A DNA stretch of 64,000 nucleotides. It comes from Nitrosomonas marina (GTDB taxonomy: Bacteria; Pseudomonadota; Gammaproteobacteria; Burkholderiales; Nitrosomonadaceae). The notes beneath the pieces were generated by a model that was not told the DNA's origin, did no database searches, and saw nothing but the letters and a program-made list of their open reading frames with translations. Where the stretch lies: positions 1-64,000 of the forward strand of contig NZ_FOIA01000001.1 of the NCBI RefSeq assembly GCF_900111605.1. Direction: 5' to 3'. Positions within the stretch are counted from its first letter, which is position 1; each line of letters opens with the position of its first letter. The translations under genes were made by a program, and so were the position numbers. Below, one piece after another: positions 9,165 through 19,777 of the stretch.

Positions 9165-10871
9165 TTAGCCTGTGGCACTGGTTTTGCGTCCATGGATGCG
9201 ATGAATATTGGCCGGGCGTTTCCCGCTTCTCCTGTCGATGTTGTTTTGCGGGGATGTTTTCCATGCGAGTCTCGAATTGTTGCGACGGTCAAATTCTGTT
9301 TCATTGTGTTCGATAGCATCGAGTTTTAGTACTGCGATGGCCTGGGCAAGGTTATCGGTCTGTTCTTGCAATGATTTCGCCAATTTGGCAATTTCATGCC
9401 CTAAAGAAGTGTTCTGCTGAGTCACCGTATCCAGACTGATCAGCGCTTCGTTGATTTGTTCGATACCCGAATTCTGCTCATGCGATGCATTTGCTAAATC
9501 AGCCATAATTTCGGTTACTTTCTGGATTGAATTTACGACCTCGTTCATAGTTTGTCCAGCTTTGCCCACTAACTCTGTGCCGGTTTCAATCTGATTTACT
9601 GAGTTATTGATTAACGTTGCAATTTCCTTGGCTGCAGTTGCAGAGCGCTGAGCAAGCATGCGTACCTCAGAGGCCACAACTGCAAAACCGCGACCATGCT
9701 CACCTGCACGCGCTGCCTCAACACCTGCATTCAATGCCAGTATATTGGTTTGAAAAGCGATTTCATCAATGACGCTGATGATATTGACAACTTTTTTGGA
9801 GCTTTCATGGATTGAATTCATGGTATGTACGACGTCATTGACAATTTCACCGCCTTTTGAAGCAACTGTACGCGCCTGGATTCCAAGTCTGTTGACTTCT
9901 TGTACATTTTCGGTATTTTGTTTCACCGTTGAAGTCAGTTCCTCCATTGATGCCGCCGTTTTTTCAAGATTTGCTGATTGATTCAGCGTACGCCGGTTCA
10001 ATTCATCATTTCCTTGAACTAGGCTTTCCGAACTTTGTGAGACGATATTAGTGCTGGAATAGACATTCAATACGATACGGCGCAGGTTCCTGCTCATAGT
10101 GCTCAATAATTCAAGCAATCGACCCAGTTCACCCTTTGAAGATGGATACTCTGTATGAGAAAAGTCGCCGGATGCTGCACGTGATATAGCGTTGGAAATA
10201 TTCTCTAAAGGTTTAACAATGGAAACAATTGTATAGCAACTCAACAATACCGAAACCAAAAAAACACATCCCATAACGGTTAAAAATGCAGTCGGTTGTT
10301 GTGTTGCAAACCCATTCAATGCAGTTACTCCAGCCAATAGGAAGGCGAAAGTTGGAAACGCAAAAGCCAGTCCCAGTTTTACTTTCAATGATGGACTGGT
10401 CAGCTTGCTCAATATTTCTGCAAAGCCTTTTTTAACGGTTTTACCTTCTTTTAGAATAACCTTGCCGTCTTTTATTTGTTTATATAGCGTCTTGGCACTT
10501 TCAATTTGCTCGTCCGTTGGTTTGTTACGAATTGAAACATATCCTGTAATTTGATTCCCTTCACGTAGTGGGGTTACATTGGCTTCAACCCAGTAATAAT
10601 CACCATTCTTGCATCTGTTTTTAACAATCGCTGTCCAGGGCTTGCCGGATTTGACGGTATTCCACAAATCTTTGAAAGCTTCTTCCGGCACATCTGGATG
10701 ACGCACTATGTTATGCGGTTTTCCCAGTAATTCCTCGCGCGAGAATCCGCTGACCTGAACAAACGCATCATTGACGAAAGTGATCCGTCCCTTTACGTCA
10801 GTTTTGGATATTAATCCATCCAGCTCGCGAAAATCTTTCTCGACTGTTGTGATTGGCAGGTTTACACGCAT
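9165..10871 (-). CDS. PAS-domain methyl-accepting chemotaxis protein (Aer-like)
   Basis: This 568-residue chemoreceptor has a PAS domain at about residues 20-120 ([23 protein letters not shown] ... [14 protein letters not shown]), as in the energy or redox sensor Aer. Two adjacent membrane helices (about 164-186 and 195-217) leave only a tiny periplasmic loop. A HAMP-like region follows, then a long coiled-coil signalling domain whose hairpin tip reads [31 protein letters not shown]. The ligand is therefore probably sensed in the cytoplasm. The C-terminus lacks a CheR/CheB tether. It is the last gene of the che block, 122 nt after cheB, with a GGAGG ribosome-binding site. Confidence 0.92.
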   Translation of the reverse strand: MRVNLPITTVEKDFRELDGLISKTDVKGRITFVNDAFVQVSGFSREELLGKPHNIVRHPDVPEEAFKDLWNTVKSGKPWTAIVKNRCKNGDYYWVEANVTPLREGNQITGYVSIRNKPTDEQIESAKTLYKQIKDGKVILKEGKTVKKGFAEILSKLTSPSLKVKLGLAFAFPTFAFLLAGVTALNGFATQQPTAFLTVMGCVFLVSVLLSCYTIVSIVKPLENISNAISRAASGDFSHTEYPSSKGELGRLLELLSTMSRNLRRIVLNVYSSTNIVSQSSESLVQGNDELNRRTLNQSANLEKTAASMEELTSTVKQNTENVQEVNRLGIQARTVASKGGEIVNDVVHTMNSIHESSKKVVNIISVIDEIAFQTNILALNAGVEAARAGEHGRGFAVVASEVRMLAQRSATAAKEIATLINNSVNQIETGTELVGKAGQTMNEVVNSIQKVTEIMADLANASHEQNSGIEQINEALISLDTVTQQNTSLGHEIAKLAKSLQEQTDNLAQAIAVLKLDAIEHNETEFDRRNNSRLAWKTSPQNNIDRRSGKRPANIHRIHGRKTSATG

Positions 10872-10993
10872 AATTCATTTCCTCCATTAATATATAGATA
10901 GAGTACTAGCCTGGATAACTGATCTCAAAGTAATTTGATTTATAGTCCATTTGTTTAATCTGTATGCAAGCAAAATTTCGTTGTAACGTGTTT

Positions 10994-12073
10994 TCAGACG
11001 CGTACCGCTTGCGCACCGATATGAAAGGCTCGTGACAACACCTTTTTTGCCATATCAGATAATGGAATGATTTCATCAACGCCTCCAGCAGTCACCGCTT
11101 CTCTAGGCATACCATAGACCACACAACTGGCCTCGTCCTGCGCAAAATTGTAGGCTCCTGCTGCATGCATTGCTAACATGCCGGCTGCACCATCTTTGCC
11201 CATACCTGTCATAATCACCCCAATTGCATTTTTTCCTGCGACTTTTGCAGCGGAATGAAAAAGTACGTCAACTGAGGGGCGGTGTCGGTTGACTGGAGCA
11301 TCCTGATTTAATTCGGTCATATAATTGGCACCACTTCGACGCAGCAAGAGATGGGAATGTCCGGGGGCGACAAAAGCATGGCCGGGTAAAACGCGTTCGC
11401 CGCCCTGTGCCTCAACCACTCTTATTCTGCACAGTTTGTTTAAGCGATCGGCGAAAGATTTTGTAAATAACTCTGGCATATGCTGCGCAATCAGTATGCC
11501 GGGACAATTAGACGGCAGCTGTATGAGAAAATCCTTCAGGGCCTCTGTTCCACCAGTTGATGCGCCAATAACAATCAGTTTCTCGGTTGAAGCTATATGA
11601 TTTTTAGGTGTAGAAAGTGTCTGTGAAGATGCCGAGGTATTTGAGACCGATGCGGGAGTGAGTCGCTTAATGCGTGCATGCCTGGCAATACGCAATTTGG
11701 CGACTATTTGACTGGTATAATCTTGCAAGCCTGAGACAATATCTATTTTGGGCTTTGCAATAAAATCAACTGCGCCAAGCTCAAGGGCACGAAATGTAAC
11801 TTCTGAACCTTTCTCGGTCAGTGTTGAAATCATTAGTACCGGCGTGGGCCTTAATCGCATTAATCTTTCCAGAAAATCAAGACCGTCCATTTTGGGCATT
11901 TCGACATCCAATGTTAATACATCCGGATTCATCTCACGAATCATTTCCCGTGCTATCAACGGATCGGGCGCGGCACCAATCACCTCCATATCTGCCTGAC
12001 TGTTAATTATTTCAGTAAGCATTTTCCGCACGAGAGCGGAATCATCAATAATTAGGACTCTGATTTTGTTCAT
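10994..12073 (-). CDS. cheB: Chemotaxis response regulator methylesterase/glutamine deamidase CheB
   Basis: This protein has 359 residues. The N-terminal receiver domain has the acidic pair DD at residues 10-11 and phospho-acceptor D56 ([12 protein letters not shown]). The C-terminal methylesterase domain shows the catalytic Ser in [10 protein letters not shown], His in AQHMPELFT and Asp in MTGMGKDGA. It removes methyl groups from, and deamidates, receptor glutamates when phosphorylated by CheA. It lies 34 nt after cheD in the order cheR-cheD-cheB. Confidence 0.97.
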   Translation of the reverse strand: MNKIRVLIIDDSALVRKMLTEIINSQADMEVIGAAPDPLIAREMIREMNPDVLTLDVEMPKMDGLDFLERLMRLRPTPVLMISTLTEKGSEVTFRALELGAVDFIAKPKIDIVSGLQDYTSQIVAKLRIARHARIKRLTPASVSNTSASSQTLSTPKNHIASTEKLIVIGASTGGTEALKDFLIQLPSNCPGILIAQHMPELFTKSFADRLNKLCRIRVVEAQGGERVLPGHAFVAPGHSHLLLRRSGANYMTELNQDAPVNRHRPSVDVLFHSAAKVAGKNAIGVIMTGMGKDGAAGMLAMHAAGAYNFAQDEASCVVYGMPREAVTAGGVDEIIPLSDMAKKVLSRAFHIGAQAVRV

Positions 12074-12107
12074 GATCTTTTAGATACATAAGAAAAGAAG
12101 TGCGCTA

Positions 12108-12755
12108 TCACGAAAAAAGTTCGACTGTGCCGCCTGAATTTTTGGACTGACTAAGCTGATTTACCTGTGTAAAGTATCTCTTTTCGTTATCTGAAACGCT
12201 GTTGAACTGACCCTCTTTGAGTTTCTTGACCATCACTTTCCCAGTCTTGGGAAAGAAAAATACTTTTCTCGGATAAATATCGATCAAATCTTTCGCTGCT
12301 ACACGAATATTCTCAGTGGCAAGAAACGCCAGAACAAAATCGGCGTTACGTTGACCTATATTTGAATTAGTCAGCTCCTTTAAAACATTGCCGCCGCCAA
12401 AAACTTTTGCTTCGAGATTCGTACGGCGTGCGCCTAATTTCAACAACTGATTAATCAGTATTTCCATAGCATAGGTACCATAACGGGCAGAAGCGCTTAA
12501 TTGAGTGTTGGTATTCGAAGCGCCGGTATCAGGCAGCATAAAATGATTCATGCCGCCAATTCCGCTTCGAACATCCCGTATACATGCTGCAATGCATGAC
12601 CCGAGTACCGTGACAAGTAGTTTGTCTCGATCTGTTACAAAATATTCGCCAGGTAGCAGCTTGACCGCTTGTGCTTTGAATTCGTTATCGAAGTAAAAAT
12701 GAGTTGCTGCCTGCTTATCAGCCAATGTGATATTTTTGTTTTCGATTTCAATCAT
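12108..12755 (-). CDS. cheD: Chemoreceptor glutamine deamidase CheD
   Basis: This 215-residue protein has the CheD signature LLVTVLGSCIAACIRD (catalytic Cys) followed by GGMNHFMLP (catalytic His) and KVFGGGNVL. It deamidates specific glutamines on chemoreceptors. The start ATG overlaps the cheR stop by 4 nt (ATGA, 12752-12755), so the two are translationally coupled. The C-terminal 40 residues are polar and poorly conserved. Confidence 0.95.
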   Translation of the reverse strand: MIEIENKNITLADKQAATHFYFDNEFKAQAVKLLPGEYFVTDRDKLLVTVLGSCIAACIRDVRSGIGGMNHFMLPDTGASNTNTQLSASARYGTYAMEILINQLLKLGARRTNLEAKVFGGGNVLKELTNSNIGQRNADFVLAFLATENIRVAAKDLIDIYPRKVFFFPKTGKVMVKKLKEGQFNSVSDNEKRYFTQVNQLSQSKNSGGTVELFS

Positions 12756-13678
12756 GCTGATTCCTGTGTTTTGGAAACATCATAGACGGTATTTGAACGC
12801 AGCCTGAAAAGATCCGATGCATGCTGGAGGCTTTCAGAATGACCGGCAAACAGCAATCCGCCCTCATCCAGCAACGGTGCAAATTTCTTCAGTATTTTGT
12901 ATTGTGTCTTTTTATCAAAATAGATCATGACATTTCGACAGAATATAGCCTGAAAGCCGCCGCGCATATGCCAGTTTTCGTCAAGCAGGTTGATTCTCCT
13001 GAACGTGACCAGTTTACGGACATCATCCCGTATTTTTACAAGGCCTTCGTGACGCCCCTTGCCTTTATAGAAAAATTCTTTAAGCACGCTTTGTGGTAAC
13101 TTATCAACACGATCAAGAGCGTAGATTCCTTCGCTGGCTTTTTGTAGTACTTGAGTATCGATGTCAGTAGCCAGAATATGAACCGGGGGTGTTAGCGTAT
13201 TAAACGCTCTGATGGCTGTGATAGCCATAGAGTAGGGCTCTTCTCCAGTGGAGGATGCTGTGCACCAGAGATGGATTTTGTTCAGGTTTGCTCGATCGTG
13301 AAAATTCTTGCTAGGACTGGAAAAATCGTCTGCATCAGTTGAGCTGGATCTTTTACACGATTTCAGGTGTTGTTCCAGAATTGAGAAATGATGATTCTCA
13401 CGAAAAAAAGATGTGAGATTTGTTGTCAGTGCATTAACAAATTCCTGCCATTCCAGGGAGTTTTTACTTTCCAGTAGTTTTAGATATTCTTTGAAACTTT
13501 TAAGACCATGAAACCGTAGCCGACGGGTCAGGCGGCTGTAAACCATATTTTGTTTGGAATCTGATAATGAAATACCGGCGTATTCATAAATCATTTTTTT
13601 GGTTTTTTCAAAATCTGCCTGCGTGAAAACATACTCACGGGATGCTTCTTCCTTTTTTTTTATTTCAACATCCCACAT
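12752..13678 (-). CDS. cheR: Chemotaxis protein methyltransferase CheR
   Basis: This 308-residue SAM-dependent methyltransferase modifies receptor glutamates. The N-terminal helical domain (about residues 17-90) has the AGISLSDSKQNMVYSRLTRRLR segment. The catalytic domain shows TTNLTSFFRENHHF, the SAM-binding LWCTASSTGEEPYSMA and IFCRNVMIYFD. It follows the tethered MCP gene by 146 nt. The C-terminal W/F tether on that MCP would be its docking site. Confidence 0.96.
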   Translation of the reverse strand: MWDVEIKKKEEASREYVFTQADFEKTKKMIYEYAGISLSDSKQNMVYSRLTRRLRFHGLKSFKEYLKLLESKNSLEWQEFVNALTTNLTSFFRENHHFSILEQHLKSCKRSSSTDADDFSSPSKNFHDRANLNKIHLWCTASSTGEEPYSMAITAIRAFNTLTPPVHILATDIDTQVLQKASEGIYALDRVDKLPQSVLKEFFYKGKGRHEGLVKIRDDVRKLVTFRRINLLDENWHMRGGFQAIFCRNVMIYFDKKTQYKILKKFAPLLDEGGLLFAGHSESLQHASDLFRLRSNTVYDVSKTQESA

Positions 13679-13824
13679 TTTGCCTTCGGTCCGGTTGAAT
13701 GATGATTAATGAAAAATACAAACTGATGCAACACAAGGCTGTTGATCTGGCCAGAATGGTCGGGGTATGACAAGTGCTATCCGCGATCAAATGGCCAGAT
13801 TAATAGTAAAATTACTCGAATCGG

Positions 13825-15549
13825 TTAAAATTCTTCCCAGTATTCATCATTACCGCCTGTTGCAACCTTTTTGGGTTTTGATGCAATTGAACCTGCGGTA
13901 TTTTCTGCCTTCTTGTTTGCAGCGTTTTTATTAACTGTTGTACGATCTGGAAGTTGGGTTACATTTGCCGGTTTCTTGTTTCTGTTAACTGGTTTAATTA
14001 CCATGCTCTCAGATAATCTGAACAACGAGATTGCTTTGGTCAGTTCTTCCGCCTGCTCTTTCATGGATTCTGCAGCAGCGGCAGCTTCTTCTACAAGCGC
14101 GGCGTTTTGCTGTGTCATGCCATCCATCTGTGTAACGGCCAGATTAATCTGTTCGATTCCGGAGCTCTGTTCCTGAGAAGCCGCAGAAATTTCAGTCATG
14201 ATATCTGTTACACGTTTGACGGCATTGACAATTTCATCCATGGTTGTCCCAGCTTCATCAACCAATCGCGTGCCGTCTTCAACTTTGCTGACAGAATCAC
14301 TGATCAGCTCTTTGATTTCTTTTGCTGCGGCAGCTGAACGTTGTGCCAGCGTACGTACTTCAGTCGCCACGACAGCAAAGCCGCGGCCCTGTTCCCCGGC
14401 ACGTGCGGCTTCTACAGCGGCATTTAATGCGAGTATATTTGTCTGGAACGCTATGCCGTCAATGACGCTGATAATATCAACGATTTTTCTTGAGCTATTG
14501 TTGATTTCACTCATGGTCTGGACAACCTGACCGACAACCGATCCACCTTTAATTGCAACCTCTGATGCGCCGGATGCCAGTTGATTGGCCTGGTATGCGT
14601 TGTCTGCATTTTGTTTGACGGTAGAGGTCAATTCTTCCATGGAGGATGCGGTTTGTTCCAGACTCGATGCCTGTTCCTCGGTACGTTCACTTAAATTTGA
14701 ATTGCCGGCAGATATCTCACCTGCAGCGACGAAAATAGAATCGGTACCAATACGTACTTTGCCGACCAGATCGACCAGGTTATCGTTCATTTGTTTTAAT
14801 GCATGCATGAGACGACCTGTTTCGTTGGTTGAGTTGGCCTCTATGCGGCTGGTCAGATCTCCCGAAGCAACGGCATTGGCAACAGCAACTGCTTCGTTGA
14901 TTGGTCCTACAATTGCGCGAATAAGCATCATGCCAATTACAATTGCCAAAATAACACCTGTAATTGCAGCGCAGCTAATGATAAAGAAGAGAGATTCAAA
15001 ATTTTCTTGTGCTCTTGCATATTCTTCACTGGCGACTCTGCCTTGCAAATCGATTAAATCGAAAACGGTTTTGTGAAGAATGTCGAATTTCGGTCCAGCA
15101 TCACTCATCGCATTAGTGCGGGCTGCCTCGAAATCACCGGCACTTGCCTGCCTGAGAGTAAGGTCACGCGAATCCACATAAGCTTTTTCATGTTGAATAT
15201 ATGATTCCGCAAGCGCTGCTTCTTCCGGTGTCAGCACCGTTTGCATATAAACGGACCATATCTTTCGGACCTCAGCATATCTATTGGCCGTATCGATTGT
15301 GCGTGCCTTTGCAATTTCCACATCATTCAGGTTGGCAGCAACCACTGCATTCATGCGCATGATCTGCCATTGGTCGTTCATTTTCGCCAGATCTACAGCC
15401 GGGATCGTACGGTCCTCATAGACGGTTTTTAATCCCTGGTTGGATTGATTGACGCCAAATAATCCAATACCGCCAACACTTATAAGCAGCAACGACAAGA
15501 TGCTGATCATTATTATTAAGCGTGATTTAATTGTCATATTGCTAAACAT
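13825..15549 (-). CDS. Methyl-accepting chemotaxis protein with 4-helix-bundle sensor and C-terminal CheR tether
   Basis: This is a classical chemoreceptor of 574 residues. TM1 is at about residues 11-31 and TM2 at about 186-211. Between them lies a roughly 155-residue helical periplasmic sensor resembling 4HB_MCP ([23 protein letters not shown]). HAMP and the cytoplasmic coiled coil follow, with the tip [27 protein letters not shown]. The last residues, YWEEF, fit the W-x-x-F tether pentapeptide that recruits CheR/CheB. I placed the start at the ATG at 15549, preceded by AGGAG 6 nt upstream; an in-frame TTG at 15603 would overlap cheW. It sits between cheW and cheR. Confidence 0.95.
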   Translation of the reverse strand: MFSNMTIKSRLIIMISILSLLLISVGGIGLFGVNQSNQGLKTVYEDRTIPAVDLAKMNDQWQIMRMNAVVAANLNDVEIAKARTIDTANRYAEVRKIWSVYMQTVLTPEEAALAESYIQHEKAYVDSRDLTLRQASAGDFEAARTNAMSDAGPKFDILHKTVFDLIDLQGRVASEEYARAQENFESLFFIISCAAITGVILAIVIGMMLIRAIVGPINEAVAVANAVASGDLTSRIEANSTNETGRLMHALKQMNDNLVDLVGKVRIGTDSIFVAAGEISAGNSNLSERTEEQASSLEQTASSMEELTSTVKQNADNAYQANQLASGASEVAIKGGSVVGQVVQTMSEINNSSRKIVDIISVIDGIAFQTNILALNAAVEAARAGEQGRGFAVVATEVRTLAQRSAAAAKEIKELISDSVSKVEDGTRLVDEAGTTMDEIVNAVKRVTDIMTEISAASQEQSSGIEQINLAVTQMDGMTQQNAALVEEAAAAAESMKEQAEELTKAISLFRLSESMVIKPVNRNKKPANVTQLPDRTTVNKNAANKKAENTAGSIASKPKKVATGGNDEYWEEF

Positions 15550-15583
15550 CTGAATCTCCTGTATAAACTTTGTAAAGTACTGC

Positions 15584-16093
15584 CTAATTAAGTGTTTGTT
15601 CAATCAATCCTATGTCGTCGCTGGCCATCAGTTTTTCAATATCAACCAGAATTAGCATGCGTTCATCAACGGTTCCCAGTCCCATAATGTATTTTGTGTC
15701 AATGACTGAACCGAATTCGGGTGTTGACCGTACGTGATCCATATTGAGACTGATAACGTCAGAAACTCCGTCAACCACGATACCCATGACACGACCTGAT
15801 ACATTCAGAATAATTACGACCGTAAACTGGTCGTAGTCAGTGTTGCCCAATCGAAATTTGATTCGCATGTCGATAATGGGAACGATAATGCCGCGCAGGT
15901 TGACAACACCTTTTATGAAATCAGGTGAATTGGCTATTTGAGTAACGGCATCATAACCACGAATTTCTTGAACTTTCAGAATATCAATGCCATATTCTTC
16001 ACTTCCCAGTCTAAAGGTCAGGAATTCATTGGTGTTTACTGTCGGCGCGTTGCCTGCTGTTTCGGGTTGGGTGAGTGTCTGTTGTTGTGACAT
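15584..16093 (-). CDS. cheW: Chemotaxis coupling protein CheW
   Basis: This 169-residue adaptor joins CheA to chemoreceptors. The single CheW domain spans residues 23-165, with [24 protein letters not shown] and [17 protein letters not shown], which are standard for the family. A strong ribosome-binding site (AAGGAGGAAG) precedes the ATG. It lies 58 nt after cheA and 34 nt before the MCP gene. Confidence 0.96.
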   Translation of the reverse strand: MSQQQTLTQPETAGNAPTVNTNEFLTFRLGSEEYGIDILKVQEIRGYDAVTQIANSPDFIKGVVNLRGIIVPIIDMRIKFRLGNTDYDQFTVVIILNVSGRVMGIVVDGVSDVISLNMDHVRSTPEFGSVIDTKYIMGLGTVDERMLILVDIEKLMASDDIGLIEQTLN

Positions 16094-16151
16094 ACCGTCT
16101 TCCTCCTTTTTTAAGAATATTGGAATTTGTCTTCAGGGTTTTGAGTACCTG

Positions 16152-18356
16152 TCACGTGGATGCTTTTTGTGAAGCCATGACCAGGCCGGTGGTATCAAGA
16201 ATCAGGGCAACTGTGCCATCACCCATGATTGTTGCTCCGGAAACACCCGTCACCCTGCGATAGTTCTTTTCAAGGCTCTTGATGACAACCTGATGCTGGC
16301 CAATCAGTGCATCTACGAACATGGCTGCCTTGTGTCCCTCTGCATCCAGAATGACAAGAATGCCGTCCTCGAGATTGGTTGAACTAGGTTTGATGTTAAA
16401 AACTTCATGGAGCGCGATTACCGGCAGGTAATCGCCGCGCACGTGGACGACACGACCTTTGCCTGCAACAGTTTTGATATCGGTATTTTTAATCTGGAGA
16501 GATTCGGTAATGTAGGTTAAGGGAACAATAAACATTTGGTCGCCGACAGCCACTGAAAGACCGTCCAGTATGGCCAGTGTCAGTGGTAAGCGAATCGTAA
16601 TGCGTGTTCCAACGCCGAACACCGAATCAATCTCGATGCGCCCACCCATACTCTGAATGTTACGTTTGACAACATCCATGCCGACCCCGCGGCCGGAAAC
16701 GTCAGTGACTTTCTCGGCTGTAGAAAAACCGGGTTCGAAAATGAGCATCCAGACCTCTTGATCCGACATGTTTTCATGGACTGGTATTCCGCGTTCCAGT
16801 GCTTTTGCGATGATTTTCTCACGGTTGAGCCCGGCGCCGTCGTCCCCGACTTCGATAACAATGCTGCCACCCTGGTGAAATGCCCGTAAGGTAATGGTTC
16901 CTTTGGCTATCTTTCCTGCTGCAACTCTTTTCTCAGGCGATTCAATGCCGTGATCAAGGCTGTTCCTTACCAGATGCGTCAGCGGGTCAGCGATTTTTTC
17001 AATTAATCCTTTGTCCAGCTCTGTACTTTCGCCAACCGTTTTCAGTTCAACCTTTTTGTCGAGTTTGGCGGCCAGATCACGTACCACTCGCGGGTAGCGG
17101 CTGAAGACAAAGCTGATTGGCATCATACGAATTGACATAACGGATTCCTGCAAATCGCGAGTATTACGCTCGAGCTGATTCATTCCGCTGTTCAGTTTTT
17201 CATAAAGGACCGGATCAACCTCGGAAGCTGTCTGTGCAAGCATGGCTTGCGTTATGACCAGTTCTCCGACCAGATTAATCATCTGGTCAACTTTTTCGAT
17301 ACTGACACGAATGGAAGACGACTCATTGACTGAAGTGCTTGATTTGGCCTGCTTATGGGCAAGACCGGAATTGGCTGGCTCAGTTAAGGGTTTTGGTGAT
17401 TCGGGAGCCTTTGAACTCGTTTCGTCTGGTTTTGTATGATCTGATTCCTTGGGTGCAGCTGGAGCGTCCGGGAAAAATCCGTAGGGCTGGGCTGATTTTG
17501 ACTCAGTGCTTTCGACGTTCTCTGGTTCTATTTCATAAGCATTTTCAGACGTTGGGCTGCTGGTCTGGTCTGGAACAGAGTAGTGCGCATCAACAGACTT
17601 TGACGGTACTGGGAGTGGCTGCTTCTCGATCGTTAATTGTGACGGATCAACGATAAATGCCAGGGCTTCCCAGATATCCTCTTCATCCAGACCGGTGGTA
17701 AGGCGTAATTTACATTGTTCTCCATCGATATGGGACAGCATTTCCAACTTGCCAAGCATATTTAAATTGGAAAGCAGGTTATCCATGGCTTTCTGACCGA
17801 TACCGTCGGATGAAAACGCTATTTCATAATGATCGTCTTTGGTTCCAGACGCGGTACCAGAATCAGAAGAGTGTATTATATCAGTAGGTTCTGTTTCATT
17901 CAGTGTGTGCTTCGCCAGATCTGTTGGTGCTGTTGCTGTTTCAGTATCCACCCTGGCTGGTTCGGACGCCTGTTCAGAAAACCGCATCAATTCACTACGG
18001 ACTATTGCATCTGCATCCCCATCGGCTGTTCCATCGCCTCTGTGAGCGGCCAATTGTCCTTTAATGACATCGCCTGCTTTAAGAAAAGTGTCAACCATTT
18101 CACTGTGAATTTCAATTTCACCCTTGCGTAGCTTGTCCAGTAGCGACTCCAGCATATGCGTCATCTCCGTCATGTCTGTAAATCCAAATGTGCCTGCCCC
18201 ACCTTTGATAGAGTGTGCTGCACGAAAGATAGCGTTTAAGTCTTCTGGGTCCGGCGCGTTAATATCGAGCCCAAGCAAACGTGCTTCCATCTCTGCGAGT
18301 AATTCCGAGGATTCTTCAAAAAACACCTCATAAAATTGTTCAAGATCTGCACTCAT
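16152..18356 (-). CDS. cheA: Chemotaxis histidine kinase CheA
   Basis: This 734-residue protein has the P1 HPt domain at residues 1-105, with the phosphorylated histidine H48 in FRAAHSIKGGAGTFG. A long, acidic and Pro/Ser-rich variable region (about residues 130-345) includes a possible P2 domain. Dimerisation, HATPase (LVRNSLDHGIESPEKR; VGDDGAGLNREK; GRGVGMDVV) and C-terminal CheW-like domains follow. It phosphorylates CheY and CheB. It begins a tight run cheA-cheW-mcp-cheR-cheD-cheB but is separated from cheY by 365 nt. Confidence 0.97.
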   Translation of the reverse strand: MSADLEQFYEVFFEESSELLAEMEARLLGLDINAPDPEDLNAIFRAAHSIKGGAGTFGFTDMTEMTHMLESLLDKLRKGEIEIHSEMVDTFLKAGDVIKGQLAAHRGDGTADGDADAIVRSELMRFSEQASEPARVDTETATAPTDLAKHTLNETEPTDIIHSSDSGTASGTKDDHYEIAFSSDGIGQKAMDNLLSNLNMLGKLEMLSHIDGEQCKLRLTTGLDEEDIWEALAFIVDPSQLTIEKQPLPVPSKSVDAHYSVPDQTSSPTSENAYEIEPENVESTESKSAQPYGFFPDAPAAPKESDHTKPDETSSKAPESPKPLTEPANSGLAHKQAKSSTSVNESSSIRVSIEKVDQMINLVGELVITQAMLAQTASEVDPVLYEKLNSGMNQLERNTRDLQESVMSIRMMPISFVFSRYPRVVRDLAAKLDKKVELKTVGESTELDKGLIEKIADPLTHLVRNSLDHGIESPEKRVAAGKIAKGTITLRAFHQGGSIVIEVGDDGAGLNREKIIAKALERGIPVHENMSDQEVWMLIFEPGFSTAEKVTDVSGRGVGMDVVKRNIQSMGGRIEIDSVFGVGTRITIRLPLTLAILDGLSVAVGDQMFIVPLTYITESLQIKNTDIKTVAGKGRVVHVRGDYLPVIALHEVFNIKPSSTNLEDGILVILDAEGHKAAMFVDALIGQHQVVIKSLEKNYRRVTGVSGATIMGDGTVALILDTTGLVMASQKAST

Positions 18357-18721
18357 TTCTTATCCTAAATTTTGAAACATCAATTGAATGAGAGAGCATG
18401 GTTTCATACCGTTTCATGTTGTAAATATGCTTGAGGCAATCGTCTGCAATTAATGCTGATCGAGTTTTTCTAGGTGCTGAGGACGTATAGCTGATACGAT
18501 ATTCTGGAAGCATCGATACGTTGTAACCAATCTACACAGTTTCATTCTATGAAAGCTCGATTTATTGTCTAAAACAGGTATCCCTGAAAAGACTGACCGG
18601 ATTTGATAAAAATTTATAACTGAATTTTGTATTCATAATTTAAATTTTAAAAAAAGCATGATAGTGAATTCGATCCTGAAGCAAATTAATAATTAAACTG
18701 ATAATTCAGCGTCTTTTCATT
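18357..18721. other. Intergenic region between cheY and cheA
   Basis: This AT-rich gap of 365 nt separates the stop of cheY from the start of cheA, both on the minus strand. It is large for this otherwise compact block, so cheA probably has its own promoter here. I found no convincing sigma-28 site, hairpin with T-run, or small gene. An AGGATA ribosome-binding site lies directly before cheA. Confidence 0.5.
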
Positions 18722-19087
18722 TTAATTTGTGACTTTTTTAATAACTTCCAGCAGACTTTCAGGGTTGAAAGGTTTGACAAGCCAGCCTGTTGCACCCGCT
18801 GCACGTCCTTTGGCTTTCATTTCATCATCGGATTCTGTCGTCAACATCAGAATCGGTATGTTTTTGTAGCTTGCAAGATTTCTTAATTTCTCCAGCAATT
18901 TGAGGCCATCCATACGGGGCATGTTGATGTCGGTAAGTACCAGGTTGAATGATTGCCGGTGTGCTTTTTCCAGTGCATCCTGACCGTCTACTGCTTCAGT
19001 AACCTGATACCCTGCGCCTTTAAGAGTGAATGTAACCATCTGGCGAATTGAGGCTGAATCATCCACAGTTAAAATCGTTTTTTCCAT
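18722..19087 (-). CDS. cheY: Chemotaxis response regulator CheY
   Basis: This single receiver domain of 121 residues is the diffusible flagellar-motor signal. It has the acidic pair and phospho-acceptor in VDDSASIRQMV and VLTDINMPRMDG, a switch Thr in ILMLTTESD, and the conserved Lys in WLVKPFNPESL. A strong ribosome-binding site (AGGAG) precedes the ATG. It lies 72 nt downstream of the CheZ-like gene, so those two and the EAL/HDOD gene form one apparent transcript. Confidence 0.95.
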   Translation of the reverse strand: MEKTILTVDDSASIRQMVTFTLKGAGYQVTEAVDGQDALEKAHRQSFNLVLTDINMPRMDGLKLLEKLRNLASYKNIPILMLTTESDDEMKAKGRAAGATGWLVKPFNPESLLEVIKKVTN

Positions 19088-19159
19088 TTGCTTGCTCTCC
19101 TGCTATCGAACCAATAAATATAACGTGTTAAATAAAGATCAAAATCTTTATGTGAATGG

Positions 19160-19735
19160 CTAAAATAATTCTATTTCGCCTTTTTGCATTTCATGTTGTA
19201 CAACGGGCTTGCTTGATTTGTTCGTCTTGGCGTGTTGTACCGCCATTGAAAGTTTGGTATTTGTCGTCTGATGCGATGTTGAATTCATTACGCTGCTACT
19301 CGTATGATCAATGTGCAGTAATGACGCATTCAGGTTCTCGATTTGTTTTGTCGTATGCGCTAGCAACTGAGAAACCAGATCGCCAAACTGCAAAGAAATC
19401 ACTGCTGAATCCAGTTCATGTTCAATTTTGCTGGCGATTTCCATTTGTTTGCTTAACAGTTCCAGCACAGACGTGTTTTCTTTGGGGATTGATAATTTCT
19501 CAATCGCGACAACCATTTTATGGTGCGATTGGGAAAGTTCGTTGATGTACTTGAAATTGAACACGAGATTTGAGACGGCGTCGTTTACCAGCCGATCGAT
19601 TTGATACAAGTCTTTTTTGATGGTTGAAAAATATTCATTGATTTCCTCTGTATAAATAGGATCGTGAGCGAGGCATTCAGCATCAGCTTTACTATGCAGG
19701 CGCTGCTCGTCATTCTGGTTTTCGTTTGTCGTCAT
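19160..19735 (-). CDS. Unrecognised helical protein with CheZ-like DxxxQ motif; candidate CheY phosphatase
   Basis: I do not recognise a named family over the full length. The protein has 191 residues with no signal peptide, and residues 28-142 look almost entirely helical. The segment SLQFGDLVSQLL (residues 114-125) carries D119 and Q123 in a D-x-x-x-Q arrangement. E. coli CheZ uses the same arrangement (DLTGQ) to dephosphorylate CheY. CheZ is also all-helical and of similar size (214 residues), and it ends in a short acidic-hydrophobic peptide that binds CheY; this protein ends GEIELF after a disordered polar stretch. It lies directly upstream of cheY. No other CheZ, CheC or CheX gene is visible in the block. 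Function is inference. Confidence 0.6.
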   Translation of the reverse strand: MTTNENQNDEQRLHSKADAECLAHDPIYTEEINEYFSTIKKDLYQIDRLVNDAVSNLVFNFKYINELSQSHHKMVVAIEKLSIPKENTSVLELLSKQMEIASKIEHELDSAVISLQFGDLVSQLLAHTTKQIENLNASLLHIDHTSSSVMNSTSHQTTNTKLSMAVQHAKTNKSSKPVVQHEMQKGEIELF

Positions 19736-19777
19736 GTTTTCCTCTCCGGAATCTTTCAGAATATTCGACTTCTACTG

